The notes: a model not told the origin generated them from the sequence alone. A stretch of DNA of 48,604 nucleotides from Bacteroidales bacterium (GCA_021740585.1 JAIOZM010000026.1:1-48604), one strand, 5' to 3'. Counted from the stretch's first letter, positions 16,838 through 27,955 are shown. Numbers and translations: made by a program.

Positions 16838-18046
16838 CTAAAAAGCCAGAATGGTCTTCTTAATAATATTCGCAGCTTCCATAATCTGATCTTCAGTAAT
16901 AACTAAAGGCGGTGCAAACCTGATAATATGTTCATGAGTAGGCTTGGCTAATAAACCATTCTCTTTTAAAGCTACACATACATCCCATGCTGTTTTTCCA
17001 TCCTTTGGTCTTATTATTATAGCATTTAACAGACCTTTACCTCTGACAAGCTCAACCATTGGGGAATTAATTTTTTTCATCTCTTTTCTGAAAATTTCAC
17101 CCAATCGCGCAGCATTATCTGCAAGCTTTTCTTCTTTTACTACTTTTAGTGCAGCAATAGCCACTTTTGCAGCTACAGGATTTCCTCCAAAGGTAGAACC
17201 GTGCTCTCCCGGTTTAATGGTTAACATTATATCATCATCGGCCAGAACCGCAGAAACCGGATAAACACCTCCTGAAAGGGCTTTTCCTAAAATAAGAATA
17301 TCCGGACGAACATTTTCATGATCACAAGCAAGCATTTTTCCTGTTCTTGCTATGCCGGTTTGCACCTCATCGGCAATAAATAATACATTCTTTTTTTTGC
17401 ATAAGTCATAGGCTTTTTTGATATAACCATCCTCTGGTACATAAACTCCGGCCTCACCCTGAATAGGTTCAACAAGGAATCCCGCAACATTCGGATCCTC
17501 AAGAGCTTTTTCCAATGCCGACAGATCATTATAGGGTACGGTAATGAAACCGGGAGTATAGGGACCAAATCCCTTATATGAATCGGGATCAGTTGACATG
17601 GATATAATCGTAATAGTGCGACCATGGAAATTGCCTTCACAAACAATGATTTTTGCCTCATTCTCTGCAATGCCTTTCTTTTCATAAGCCCATTTTCTGC
17701 AGAGTTTTAAAGCCGTTTCATCGCCCTCAGCACCCGAATTCATAGGAAGAACCTTGTCGTAGCCAAAATATTTTGTTACATATTCCTCATATTCACCCAA
17801 TACAGAATTATAAAATGCTCTTGATGTCAGCGTCAGCTTTTTCGACTGCTCAATCATAGCGTCTACTATTTTCGGATTGCAATGACCTTGATTTACAGCA
17901 GAATAGGCTGAAAGAAAGTCGAAATATCTTTTATCTTCAACATCCCAAACAAACACTCCTTCACCTCTGTCAAGCACTACAGGAAGGGGATGATAATTAT
18001 GCGCACCATACTTGTCTTCTCTTGAAATATAATCCTGGCTTTTCAT
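16838..18046 (-). CDS. rocD: Ornithine aminotransferase
   Basis: A 402-residue class III PLP aminotransferase. Family motifs are [51 protein letters not shown] and the PLP lysine in [16 protein letters not shown]. The YHPLPV segment and overall length favour ornithine-oxoacid transaminase over acetylornithine aminotransferase. It converts ornithine and 2-oxoglutarate to glutamate semialdehyde and glutamate, linking arginine and proline metabolism. Monocistronic. Confidence 0.93.
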   Translation of the reverse strand: MKSQDYISREDKYGAHNYHPLPVVLDRGEGVFVWDVEDKRYFDFLSAYSAVNQGHCNPKIVDAMIEQSKKLTLTSRAFYNSVLGEYEEYVTKYFGYDKVLPMNSGAEGDETALKLCRKWAYEKKGIAENEAKIIVCEGNFHGRTITIISMSTDPDSYKGFGPYTPGFITVPYNDLSALEKALEDPNVAGFLVEPIQGEAGVYVPEDGYIKKAYDLCKKKNVLFIADEVQTGIARTGKMLACDHENVRPDILILGKALSGGVYPVSAVLADDDIMLTIKPGEHGSTFGGNPVAAKVAIAALKVVKEEKLADNAARLGEIFRKEMKKINSPMVELVRGKGLLNAIIIRPKDGKTAWDVCVALKENGLLAKPTHEHIIRFAPPLVITEDQIMEAANIIKKTILAF

Positions 18047-18326
18047 TTTACTAAAATATTAAAATTGATAATTTAAATTGAAGCAATAAAATTAATCAGA
18101 TTTATCGGTTTTTCAGCATGGGAACCGAAATTTGTAAGGAGGAAATAGGAGGGAGGGGGAAAGAGCAAGAGTGAAAAGGGATTAGGCTTACTGTGTTTTG
18201 GGAAATTCCTTTTGAATCCTGACTTTTACTCTATATTTCTGCACCCTTCTTAGTTTATTTCATAAATTCGTAATTGCAGGATGAAACAAATTAGGGTTTT
18301 AAACCTTATATACAAAACCATTTAGT

Positions 18327-18893
18327 ATGAAAAAAAATATTCTTAACGAAAATATTATCAACAGGAAAAGCATACTTTCCTTTTCTGATAAGCCGGTAAG
18401 CGATGAAAATATAAAACTACTTTTCGAGGCTGCACGCTGGGCTCCATCCAGTTATAACGCACAACCCTGGCGTTTTGTAGTGACAAGAAAAGCTAAGGAT
18501 AAGCTTTACGACCATTTCTATTCAATTTTAGCAGAGGGAAATAAAACATGGGCTGCCACAGCACCCATTCTTGTTTTAAGTGCCGCAGAAGTCCTGGATA
18601 CTAAGAATCGCCCAAACCGCTTTGCGTTCCACGATCTTGGAATGGCTGTAGGTAATTTGCTTGTTCAGGCCACTTCCATGGAGCTTTTTGCCCACCAAAT
18701 GGGCGGTTATGATGTAAATGCTGCAAGAAAACTGCTGAATATGCCCGATAACTTTGAGCCCGGAGCAATGATTGCAATAGGGTACAAAGGAGATCCTAAT
18801 ATTCTTCCGGACGATTTAATAATCCGCGAACAAAACCCCAGAATCAGAAAAAAAATCGACGAATTTGTATTTGCAGGAAAATGGGAATTGTAG
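18327..18893 (+). CDS. Nitroreductase-family flavoprotein
   Basis: A 188-residue FMN-dependent nitroreductase-fold protein. INRKSILSFSDKPVSDENIKLLFEAARWAPSSYNAQPWRF is the typical N-terminal FMN phosphate-binding region (residues 10-50). AFHDLGMAVGNLLVQAT and IAIGYKGDPNILP are conserved further on. Substrates of this family cannot be deduced. The last codons lie inside the left arm of a perfect 20-bp inverted repeat, so the gene end is part of a repeat structure. Confidence 0.9.
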   Translation: MKKNILNENIINRKSILSFSDKPVSDENIKLLFEAARWAPSSYNAQPWRFVVTRKAKDKLYDHFYSILAEGNKTWAATAPILVLSAAEVLDTKNRPNRFAFHDLGMAVGNLLVQATSMELFAHQMGGYDVNAARKLLNMPDNFEPGAMIAIGYKGDPNILPDDLIIREQNPRIRKKIDEFVFAGKWEL

Positions 18894-18926
18894 AGACGCA
18901 AGATTTTGCGTCTCTACAATTCCCAT
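18881..18926. repeat. Perfect 20-bp inverted repeat over the nitroreductase stop codon
   Basis: ATGGGAATTGTAGAGACGCA (18881-18900) and its exact reverse complement (18907-18926) are separated by AGATTT. The left arm contains the stop codon TAG at 18891-18893. The right arm is the first unit of the following tandem array. Confidence 0.9.
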
Positions 18927-19059
18927 TTGTTTTTGCGTCTCTGCAATTCCCATTTGTTCATGCGTCTCTACAATTCCCATTTGTTCATGCGTCTCTGCAA
19001 TTCCCATTTGTTCATGCGTCTCTACAATTCCCATTTGTTCATGCGTCTCTGCAATTCCC
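18907..19059. repeat. 27-bp tandem array, five full copies and one partial
   Basis: The unit begins TGCGTCTCTRCAATTCCCAT and ends TTGTTCA. Copies start at 18907, 18934, 18961, 18988, 19015 and 19042. Base 10 alternates A, G, A, G, A, G, which implies a 54-base higher-order unit. There are no spacers, so it is not CRISPR. It ends 4 bases before the TonB receptor stop codon. Open frames across it are artefacts. Confidence 0.9.
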
Positions 19060-19062
19060 CCA

Positions 19063-21522
19063 CTAAAAACGCGCTGTCATTTTAACATTAAACCTTCTTC
19101 CCGTTAGGTAATTAGGTACTGCAAATACATCAGGCACACCCGACTGATTTGCAATAGTGCGAACCCATAAATAGGAAATGGTATTGTTTATGCCCAATAA
19201 ATTAAATATCTCAGCACTTATCCACATATTTTTAATGTGAGCGAGGGGATTTCCCTCTTTAAAGCTGTTAATTTCCTTAATAAGAATTTTTGAAAACCCT
19301 ATATCCACTCTTCGATAGGGTGGCAGGCGGAATACATCATCGTAACGATCTTTGGTCGACGATCCGTAAGGAAGTCGCGAACCATACAGAAAATTAAGAT
19401 TTACTTTATATTCAGGATTGCTGGGCAGATAATCCTGGAAAAACAATCCGAAGGTCATTAGCTGATCCGTAGGTCTTGGATAATAACCGGGTTCATAATA
19501 TTCCTGACTGCCATCTTCATAAAGCTGAAGAAAAATATCACCTTCTATATCTTCTCTGGTTCTCATAAGCGATAAACTCGCCCACGATTCACTACCCGGC
19601 ACAAATTCACCATTAATCTTAAAATCGATGCCCATGGCATAGCCTTCAGCAAGATTCTCCCCGGCATAAGCAATCCTTACATTATCAACCTTATAAGGCA
19701 CTAAATTACTCAGGTGCTTATAGTAGAGCTCTGTACTGAATTTAAAAGGCCGGTTCCATGCACTGAAAATATAATCACTTCCGGTTACAAAATGAACCGA
19801 CTTTTGTGCTTTTAAATTTTCATTCAAATTACCATCTGTATCTCTCATCTCTTTATAAAAAGGAGGCTGATAATAAACTCCTGCTGAAAGATGAAACATA
19901 AGGTCTCTCTCCCACGATGGTTTAAAGGAAAAATTAAGTCGGGGACTAACTAAAAACTGCTGACTTAAATCCAAATAAGTAGTTCTGACTCCCGCCGTAA
20001 AATAGTATTCATTATCGAGAATTTTATACGACCAGGTATCTTGTAAATAAGCAGAGAACCTTTGTATTGATAATTGATTTTCAGATTTTAAGACATTATA
20101 CAATTCCAGCATATCTGATCCGGAAGGAACCGAAAATCCGGCAGAATCGATTAAGTCCCACTCACTTATCCTGTCGTTAACCTGCTGAAATTCTGCTGAT
20201 GTTCCCCATTTAAAATTATGATTTTTACTCTTGTGCTCTCCCAGAACAGAAAAGGAATATACATAGGCTTCGAGGTAATTCCTGGCATGATTTAAAAAGG
20301 AACCTATCCCGATGTTTAGAATACTGTCGCCATAAGTTTCAGAACCAATGGTATTATCCAGTTCATTGATCAGATATTGTCCGAGAATGTCAAAACTTTC
20401 AACTTCCCGGGTGGTGAAGGCAGAGCTTATAAATTTAAAACTGGTACGCTCACCGGGACTCCATTTAATGGTTGCAGCACCCATATAAGTGTCAAAATAA
20501 TCCTTTTCATTCCCCTCATAATAAATCTTCAGATTAAGGGGCTCATTAGCGGTTCCAAATTCTGTATTTCTGCTCTCAGGGACGAAATTATATTGATTTA
20601 AAGAAATATTTCCGAGGAAACTAAACTCCAGCTTAGGATTTAATTTGTAACGTAACAAAGTCTGGAAATCAGCAAACTGAGGCTGATAGTTACCGGCTGT
20701 TTCTAATGTGTTTAAAAGGTAAGCTGTGGTTTTATACCTGTATCCCGCTAAAGCACTTAGTTTACCATTTTTGCTTAAACCCTCCAGATGCGCTGTACCT
20801 CCCAATAAACTTGCAGAAACCGATCCGGCAAAATCGCCGGGGACTTTATAGGCAATATCTAACACCGAGGCCATTTTATCGCCATAACGGGCATCAAATC
20901 CACCCGCTGAAAATCTGATTCCTGAGATCAAATCAGGATTTATAAAACTTAAACCTTCCTGCTGACCGGATCGCACCAAAAAAGGACGATAGATTTGAAT
21001 ATCATTTACGTAAATGAGATTTTCATCAAAATTACCCCCTCTTACATTAAATTGGGAGCTAAGTTCATTATTAGATGATACACCCGGTAAGGTTTTAATT
21101 ATTGTTTCTATTCCGCCGGCAGTATTGGGAAGAAGATCGAGAGCTGAAATGTCTATACTCTGAAAACTGGTGGCTCTTTCCTGCCTTACCGAAATGGAGA
21201 CCTCGCTTAGTTCCCTGATGTCCTTTTCAAGCTGAACGTCAAGAATATAGCTTTCATCAGGATCCAATTTCAGATTAAATACCCGGCTTGTATAACCCAC
21301 ACAAGACACAACTACTTTCAAATCAACTGCTTCGGGAACATTTATACTAAATTTACCGGAAGAATTAGTCATTGTACCAATATTCCTGCCTTCAACAGCA
21401 ATATTGGCAAGGAAAACAGCCTCATTTTCCTCTCCGCTAATGGTTCCAACAATTTTTGACTGACCAAAAATAGTAGTCGCAAAAACAGGAATAAAAAATA
21501 ATATGAATATGATTTTTTTCAT
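19063..21522 (-). CDS. TonB-dependent outer-membrane receptor
   Basis: About 819 residues. A signal peptide (MKKIIFILFFIPVFATTIFG) is followed by a carboxypeptidase-regulatory-like beta-sandwich (about residues 22-105). A plug domain follows (about 115-235; PNTAGGIETIIKTLPGV, NVRGGNFDENLIYVNDI), then a long beta-barrel with alternating aromatic strands ending in Phe. The in-frame ATG at 21543 would add seven residues before the signal peptide, so I use 21522. There is no SusD partner, so it is not a classical SusC pair. The cargo is unknown. It follows the 210-residue gene and is probably co-transcribed with it. Confidence 0.9.
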   Translation of the reverse strand: MKKIIFILFFIPVFATTIFGQSKIVGTISGEENEAVFLANIAVEGRNIGTMTNSSGKFSINVPEAVDLKVVVSCVGYTSRVFNLKLDPDESYILDVQLEKDIRELSEVSISVRQERATSFQSIDISALDLLPNTAGGIETIIKTLPGVSSNNELSSQFNVRGGNFDENLIYVNDIQIYRPFLVRSGQQEGLSFINPDLISGIRFSAGGFDARYGDKMASVLDIAYKVPGDFAGSVSASLLGGTAHLEGLSKNGKLSALAGYRYKTTAYLLNTLETAGNYQPQFADFQTLLRYKLNPKLEFSFLGNISLNQYNFVPESRNTEFGTANEPLNLKIYYEGNEKDYFDTYMGAATIKWSPGERTSFKFISSAFTTREVESFDILGQYLINELDNTIGSETYGDSILNIGIGSFLNHARNYLEAYVYSFSVLGEHKSKNHNFKWGTSAEFQQVNDRISEWDLIDSAGFSVPSGSDMLELYNVLKSENQLSIQRFSAYLQDTWSYKILDNEYYFTAGVRTTYLDLSQQFLVSPRLNFSFKPSWERDLMFHLSAGVYYQPPFYKEMRDTDGNLNENLKAQKSVHFVTGSDYIFSAWNRPFKFSTELYYKHLSNLVPYKVDNVRIAYAGENLAEGYAMGIDFKINGEFVPGSESWASLSLMRTREDIEGDIFLQLYEDGSQEYYEPGYYPRPTDQLMTFGLFFQDYLPSNPEYKVNLNFLYGSRLPYGSSTKDRYDDVFRLPPYRRVDIGFSKILIKEINSFKEGNPLAHIKNMWISAEIFNLLGINNTISYLWVRTIANQSGVPDVFAVPNYLTGRRFNVKMTARF

Positions 21523-21584
21523 TAAAGGACAATGCAATAACACTATAATCTGTGAAAAATTGTGCTAAAAATAAGGAAAGATTA

Positions 21585-22217
21585 TTAATCTTTATCTTTT
21601 TTCTTAAAATCACCCTCCTTTAAAGCTTCAAAAAATTTCATCCAGTTTAGTGGATTCAGCACTGAATAATAGGGCATCTGACCAATGGAATACATATTCT
21701 GGTATTCCTGTCGCATTGCATTCCTGTAAGAAAGATTGGCATCGGGTTCGAAATCCATGTTAAGCTGAGCCTTAATAAGAGCAATATTTTTATTTGCTCG
21801 CTGAATATCATCGTCTGGCAATTCAAGGTTAATAAATGCTACCTTAAATTCAGCATACGATTTCCATGGAAATATCTTTACCTCTGCCAGTTGTATAGTA
21901 TCGTTGAGCATATACACATCTCTGGGATAATGCTGTCCTTCAATTTTATTGGGTATTACTACCAATGTATTTTTATATCCTACGGCCGAAAACAGAATAC
22001 TGTCGGAAGGATTAACAATGAAAGAAAACATACCCTTTTGATTGGACGTAGTTCCCGTTCGTTTATGGATATTAATGCAATGGACATTCTCTATGGCTTC
22101 AGCCTTAAGATTTCTGATTACACCGGAAAACTGCAGCAAATCTTCTTCTTCCTCCTGAGCCATAAGTCCTTGACTGGCAATAATCAGAAAACTAAAAATA
22201 TAGAATAATGGTCTCAT
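21585..22217 (-). CDS. Exported carboxypeptidase-regulatory-like domain protein
   Basis: A 210-residue protein with a signal peptide (residues 1-20, cut near GLMAQ). A carboxypeptidase-regulatory-like beta-sandwich covers about 28-110 (FSGVIRNLKAEAIENVHC ... SFIVNPSDSILFSAVGYK). The C-terminal half is helical, charged and unrecognised (about 120-210, ending KKKDKD). Such proteins accompany TonB receptors in Bacteroidota, and here it precedes one on the same strand by 62 bases. A periplasmic role with that receptor is an inference. Confidence 0.75.
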   Translation of the reverse strand: MRPLFYIFSFLIIASQGLMAQEEEEDLLQFSGVIRNLKAEAIENVHCINIHKRTGTTSNQKGMFSFIVNPSDSILFSAVGYKNTLVVIPNKIEGQHYPRDVYMLNDTIQLAEVKIFPWKSYAEFKVAFINLELPDDDIQRANKNIALIKAQLNMDFEPDANLSYRNAMRQEYQNMYSIGQMPYYSVLNPLNWMKFFEALKEGDFKKKDKD

Positions 22218-22235
22218 TAGCGCTTAATTCAAGGC

Positions 22236-22243
22236 CAAAAATA
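22236..22243 (-). promoter_or_regulatory. Candidate -7 element (TAttTTTG) for the 210-residue protein gene
   Basis: On the minus strand TATTTTTG lies 19 bases before the ATG. No clear -33 box is visible. Confidence 0.35.
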
Positions 22244-22409
22244 TATAAAATATCCAAGTATTTGCTTTTCAGTTTTAATTGTTATCGTTTTATTAGTATT
22301 AATTATAAGTAATTAACAAATATTAAGGGATAGAAATTAAATAATCATTAGCGTCAGGTAAAAATATGAGATTGATGATTTTTGCCGGATATCAATGTTA
22401 AATAGTGCC

Positions 22410-22441
22410 TGCAAGAACCGGGTTTAAACTCGGTTCTTGCA
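22410..22441. promoter_or_regulatory. 32-base near-perfect palindrome in a divergent intergenic gap
   Basis: TGCAAGAACCG (22410-22420) and CGGTTCTTGCA (22431-22441) flank a centre containing GTTTAAAC, which is itself palindromic. It lies about 100 bases upstream of the toxin-antitoxin pair in the 325-base gap. No other feature is seen in that gap apart from promoter elements. It could be an operator, a repeat or a hairpin. Confidence 0.55.
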
Positions 22442-22528
22442 AAGACAAAATAATTTAAACACAATTATAATAGTATTAGCAAACATAAAAAAGAACGATC
22501 TGCGTGTTCAAATCGTAATTGATTTCGT

Positions 22529-22536
22529 TATCTTTG
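22529..22536 (+). promoter_or_regulatory. Candidate -7 element (TAtcTTTG) for the UPF0175/PIN-like pair
   Basis: TATCTTTG fits TAnnTTTG and lies only 6 bases before the ATG at 22543. Transcription would therefore start at or very near that codon. Confidence 0.5.
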
Positions 22537-22542
22537 TATAAA

Positions 22543-22809
22543 ATGATCGATATGAAAGGAATGATAAATATAGAATATCCGGAATCATTAGCTAATTCAT
22601 TGAGGCTTAGCGGAAAGGATTTTGAATCAGAGATGAAAACCAGCGCGTTGATAAAATTATATGAGTTAGGACGAGTTTCATCTGGAGTTGCCGCGAGAGT
22701 TTTAGGTTTATCAAGGCTTGATTTTTTGGAGTTACTTGCGAAATACAAAGTATCTGTACTCGGTGGATATGACACAGATGATTTAAACGAAGATATCTCA
22801 AATGCTTAA
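22543..22809 (+). CDS. UPF0175-family antitoxin-like protein
   Basis: About 88 residues from the ATG at 22543. Alternative starts at 22552 and 22561 are equally possible, and the promoter position may favour one of them. The core EYPESLANSL ... LYELGRVSSGVAARVLGLSRLDFLELLAKY is the UPF0175 signature, a small helix-turn-helix-like fold. Members sit next to DUF3368 PIN-like genes and are regarded as antitoxins. The downstream gene starts 8 bases before this one stops, the tight coupling expected of a toxin-antitoxin pair. Confidence 0.82.
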   Translation: MIDMKGMINIEYPESLANSLRLSGKDFESEMKTSALIKLYELGRVSSGVAARVLGLSRLDFLELLAKYKVSVLGGYDTDDLNEDISNA

Positions 22810-23284
22810 GATTGTTTCTAATACCACTCCAATAATTTCGTTATTAAAGCTAAATCGGCTTGATTTATTAAGACAACTATATAAGAAGATTCATATACCA
22901 AAAGCTGTATTTAACGAGATTGAGGTAGGAAAAACAAAAGAATATTACCAAGATTTATCTAAAATCGACTGGATAGATATAGTTGAGATTCAAGATAAAC
23001 AGGCAGTTAAATATTTTTTGGATTTAGATTCCGGTGAAGCAGAAGCAATCGTTTTAGCCACAGAGATTAATGCAGATTTAATAATACTTGATGAGAAACT
23101 TGGTCGTTTTCATGCCAAACATGCAGATTTAAAAGTGACCGGAACAATTGGAGTTTTAATTAAGGCTAAAACGGTTGGATTGATTAATGAACTGAAGCCA
23201 CTTCTTAACGATTTGACAGACAAAGAAGTTTGGATTAGTAAAAAGCTAAAGCGAGAGATTCTTAAACGAGTAGAAGAAGAATAA
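22802..23284 (+). CDS. DUF3368-type PIN-like toxin
   Basis: A 160-residue protein. The N-terminus VSNTTPIISLLKLNRLDLL is the DUF3368 variant of the PIN ribonuclease start (first acidic position replaced by S/N). LDSGEAEAIVLATEINADLIILDEKLGR carries the conserved acidic residues of the active site. Members are presumed ribonuclease toxins paired with UPF0175. It overlaps the antitoxin gene by 8 bases. Whether it cleaves RNA without the first canonical Asp is not known. Confidence 0.82.
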   Translation: MLKIVSNTTPIISLLKLNRLDLLRQLYKKIHIPKAVFNEIEVGKTKEYYQDLSKIDWIDIVEIQDKQAVKYFLDLDSGEAEAIVLATEINADLIILDEKLGRFHAKHADLKVTGTIGVLIKAKTVGLINELKPLLNDLTDKEVWISKKLKREILKRVEEE

Positions 23285-23436
23285 TTACCTTTGCTAATAC
23301 ACGATCATAAAACCTTGAATACGAAGAGCTTAATCAGCTTCTGTTTTCACAACAGAGTAGGTTGTACCTCGGAAAACCCCAACGTTTCATACCACCACCC
23401 TTGGTTTAATTGAATAAAAATAATTATTAACAGGCA

Positions 23437-23468
23437 CTTGACTTGTCATTGTAAAAAACTTATTTTTG
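23437..23468 (+). promoter_or_regulatory. Promoter of the perR-katG operon
   Basis: CTTG (23437-23440) and TATTTTTG (23461-23468) are 20 bases apart, close to the Bacteroidota consensus. The predicted start, near 23475, falls at the edge of a large palindrome. Confidence 0.6.
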
Positions 23469-23477
23469 TTTATTATT

Positions 23478-23498
23478 AGAAAAGAATGATTCTTTTCT
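23478..23498. promoter_or_regulatory. 21-bp palindrome, likely PerR operator
   Basis: AGAAAAGAAT-G-ATTCTTTTCT is a perfect 10-1-10 inverted repeat. Its centre AAT-N-ATT matches the core of the PerR box TTATAATNATTATAA. It sits 15 bases before the perR start and just after the predicted transcription start, a position that would block transcription when occupied. Confidence 0.65.
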
Positions 23499-23512
23499 GA
23501 AATTTATTATAC

Positions 23513-23938
23513 ATGAAACCGGAAAAATTCAGTGTTAAACTTAACGAAAAAGGTCTTAAGGTAACTCCTCAAAGGATTGCTATCTTGGAGGCAATAGTAA
23601 AGTTAAACAATCACCCAACGGCAGAAAATATTATTGAATACATCCGTAAAAACCATCCAAACATTGCTACTGCTACTGTTTACAAAGTTCTGGATGCTCT
23701 GGTTTCACACGAATTAATAAAAAAAGTAAAAACCGAAAAAGATATTATGCGTTACGATGCCATAATGGAAAGTCACCATCATATTTATTGTTCAGATTCA
23801 GACAGAATTGAGGATTATAACGATTCCGAATTAAACGAAATGCTTGCTGCTTTTTTTGAAAAAAAGGGAATACCCAATTTTCAAATAGAGGATGTGAAAC
23901 TTCAGATAATTGGGAAATTCATAAATACTAAAAAATAG
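23513..23938 (+). CDS. perR: PerR-type Fur-family peroxide regulator
   Basis: A 141-residue Fur-family repressor: winged helix (residues 15-75, VTPQRIAILEAI ... TATVYKVLDAL) then a metal-binding dimerisation domain. With an offset of three, H34, D82, H88, H90 and D101 fall on the five regulatory-metal residues of Bacillus subtilis PerR (H37, D85, H91, H93, D104). D at the last position is the PerR rather than Fur choice. Only one cysteine (C93) remains, so the four-Cys structural zinc site is absent. DUF454 and katG follow, the expected targets, and a palindrome lies at the promoter. Autoregulation is inferred. Confidence 0.8.
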   Translation: MKPEKFSVKLNEKGLKVTPQRIAILEAIVKLNNHPTAENIIEYIRKNHPNIATATVYKVLDALVSHELIKKVKTEKDIMRYDAIMESHHHIYCSDSDRIEDYNDSELNEMLAAFFEKKGIPNFQIEDVKLQIIGKFINTKK

Positions 23939-23942
23939 TTTT

Positions 23943-26581
<2,639 letters not shown>

Positions 26582-26633
26582 TGACTTAATATCATAGAAT
26601 TCCATTTAATGGACAATGACTATTAATTGAATT

Positions 26634-26842
26634 AAAGAGCCGTCTCAAAAGTCAGAAATTGAAAATACTTATTTACCATATGAAAGTACTTTACTTTGAA
26701 CACCCCTATCCCGGAAGCTATCGGGACCCTAAAGGAAACTTAAAAGCCTCCCTTTTAGGGGAGGTTTGGAGGGGTACAAGAGCTTTAGCTTTCAAATATA
26801 ATTTCAAGGAAATCAATACTTACTTCTGAGACAGCCTCTTTT
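26634..26842. mobile_element. MITE-like element with imperfect GAG(G)CTGTCTCA ends
   Basis: AAAGAGCCGTCTCAAAAGT at the left (26634) and the reverse complement of TGAGACAGCCTCTTT at the right (26827-26841) form imperfect terminal inverted repeats. They enclose about 180 bases without a gene. The inside holds CCCGGAAGCTATCGGG and CCTCCC/GGGGAGG inverted repeats. It occupies half of the 443-base gap after katG; the rest holds only a degenerate CATTGCG...GGCAATCT unit near 26888. Confidence 0.6.
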
Positions 26843-27024
26843 TTAATATTTATTATTTTTAGGAGTTTTAAGATATTGAAAAGACATCATTGCGCAGCCT
26901 GGCAATCTGTTTAAGTTTATCCGACAACAATGAAAAGTCGTGAGCCTTTTTTCAGAAAAAAGTTATGCTGAATCATAGTTGAACTAAAAAATATATCGTA
27001 AATTACGAAATAAATGATTGTCGA

Positions 27025-27288
27025 ATGAAAACTCTACTTTTAATAGCAGGATCATTTTTTATCATCATTTTTTTGGTGTCAACAATTTTGATCTATTCAT
27101 TTATAAAACGCAGGGATGAAAAAACTGAGAGCTTTCTGTTTATCAATTTATTCATAATTAAGCACGTTTCAAAATACAAAGAAATAACAAAAATTGAAAA
27201 TGGTAAGGTCGGTCTACTTTTCTATGTATGGCTGGTCTCAATTAATCTGGCTCTTTTATGCTTTATTTTATTATTGTCTCTTTATTAA
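27025..27288 (+). CDS. Small two-helix membrane protein, unknown
   Basis: An 87-residue protein with a helix at residues 3-28, a short basic soluble stretch, and a second helix at about 63-86. No family was recognised. It precedes another small membrane protein in the same reading frame by 30 bases. The two could be an operon or the parts of one ancestral gene split by a stop codon. Confidence 0.5.
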   Translation: MKTLLLIAGSFFIIIFLVSTILIYSFIKRRDEKTESFLFINLFIIKHVSKYKEITKIENGKVGLLFYVWLVSINLALLCFILLLSLY

Positions 27289-27318
27289 TGACTTAACACA
27301 CTATTTTTTTGTGCATTT

Positions 27319-27705
27319 ATGGATGATATTAATAGATGCAGGCACGATAAAAATGCTCCTTATTGGGCAGGAGCACTGATTATTTTTATCCTTTCAGGTC
27401 TTTCTACAATCTGGATTGATTTGGGAGATTTCTGGAAGGGATATGTATTAGATATGACCGGCCCTGCATGGAATTACATTTTGTTTAGAGGACTATTTAC
27501 AAGCTATACAAACAACAAATGGACTCAATTCTTCAACCCAAAAAGAACCTTGATTATTTTTTTGATGGTTTGTTTAATAATTGAGGGCTTACAGTATTTC
27601 GATTTTTACAGTTCAACCTATGACCCATGGGATTTTCTTGCTTACATCTCATTTCTTATTCCGTTATTTATTATTGATTCAAAATTATTGAATGTGAAAA
27701 GCTGA
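27319..27705 (+). CDS. Small membrane protein with a VanZ-like signature
   Basis: A 128-residue protein with about three hydrophobic segments (residues 18-34, 77-90, 106-122). The stretch IIEGLQYFDFYSSTYDPWDFLAY resembles the E..Q......D..D...Y pattern of VanZ/DUF2809-type proteins. That resemblance is weak and the function is unknown. It is in frame with the preceding small gene. Confidence 0.5.
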   Translation: MDDINRCRHDKNAPYWAGALIIFILSGLSTIWIDLGDFWKGYVLDMTGPAWNYILFRGLFTSYTNNKWTQFFNPKRTLIIFLMVCLIIEGLQYFDFYSSTYDPWDFLAYISFLIPLFIIDSKLLNVKS

Positions 27706-27955
27706 TGAAAAATTTATCATCGGGGAAAACCCTTATAATTTCCAAGCTGAGCTTTAATAATATAAGCAACTTGGCCAAAGAATGATTCTTATTTATGATG
27801 GGAATACAAATTATCAAGTATTAGTAAGTTAATCACCTGTTATTTTAATACTTACAGCGAAACTCAAAGCTAAAAAGCGAATCATTTTTATGGAAAAACA
27901 AGAATTATTGCATCCTAAAAACAGAAGTGTAATTAATCATTAAAAACATAAGGAT

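Noticed and set aside
18907..19059. Possible CRISPR array
   Set aside because: The 27-bp units are directly adjacent with no variable spacers, and no cas genes are present.
18816..19107. Open frames across the 27-bp array on both strands
   Set aside because: They are periodic peptides produced by the tandem repeat.
26888..26915. Copy of the CATTGCGAGCGCAGCGCGGCAATC repeat
   Set aside because: It is strongly degenerate and short; noted only as part of the gap after katG.
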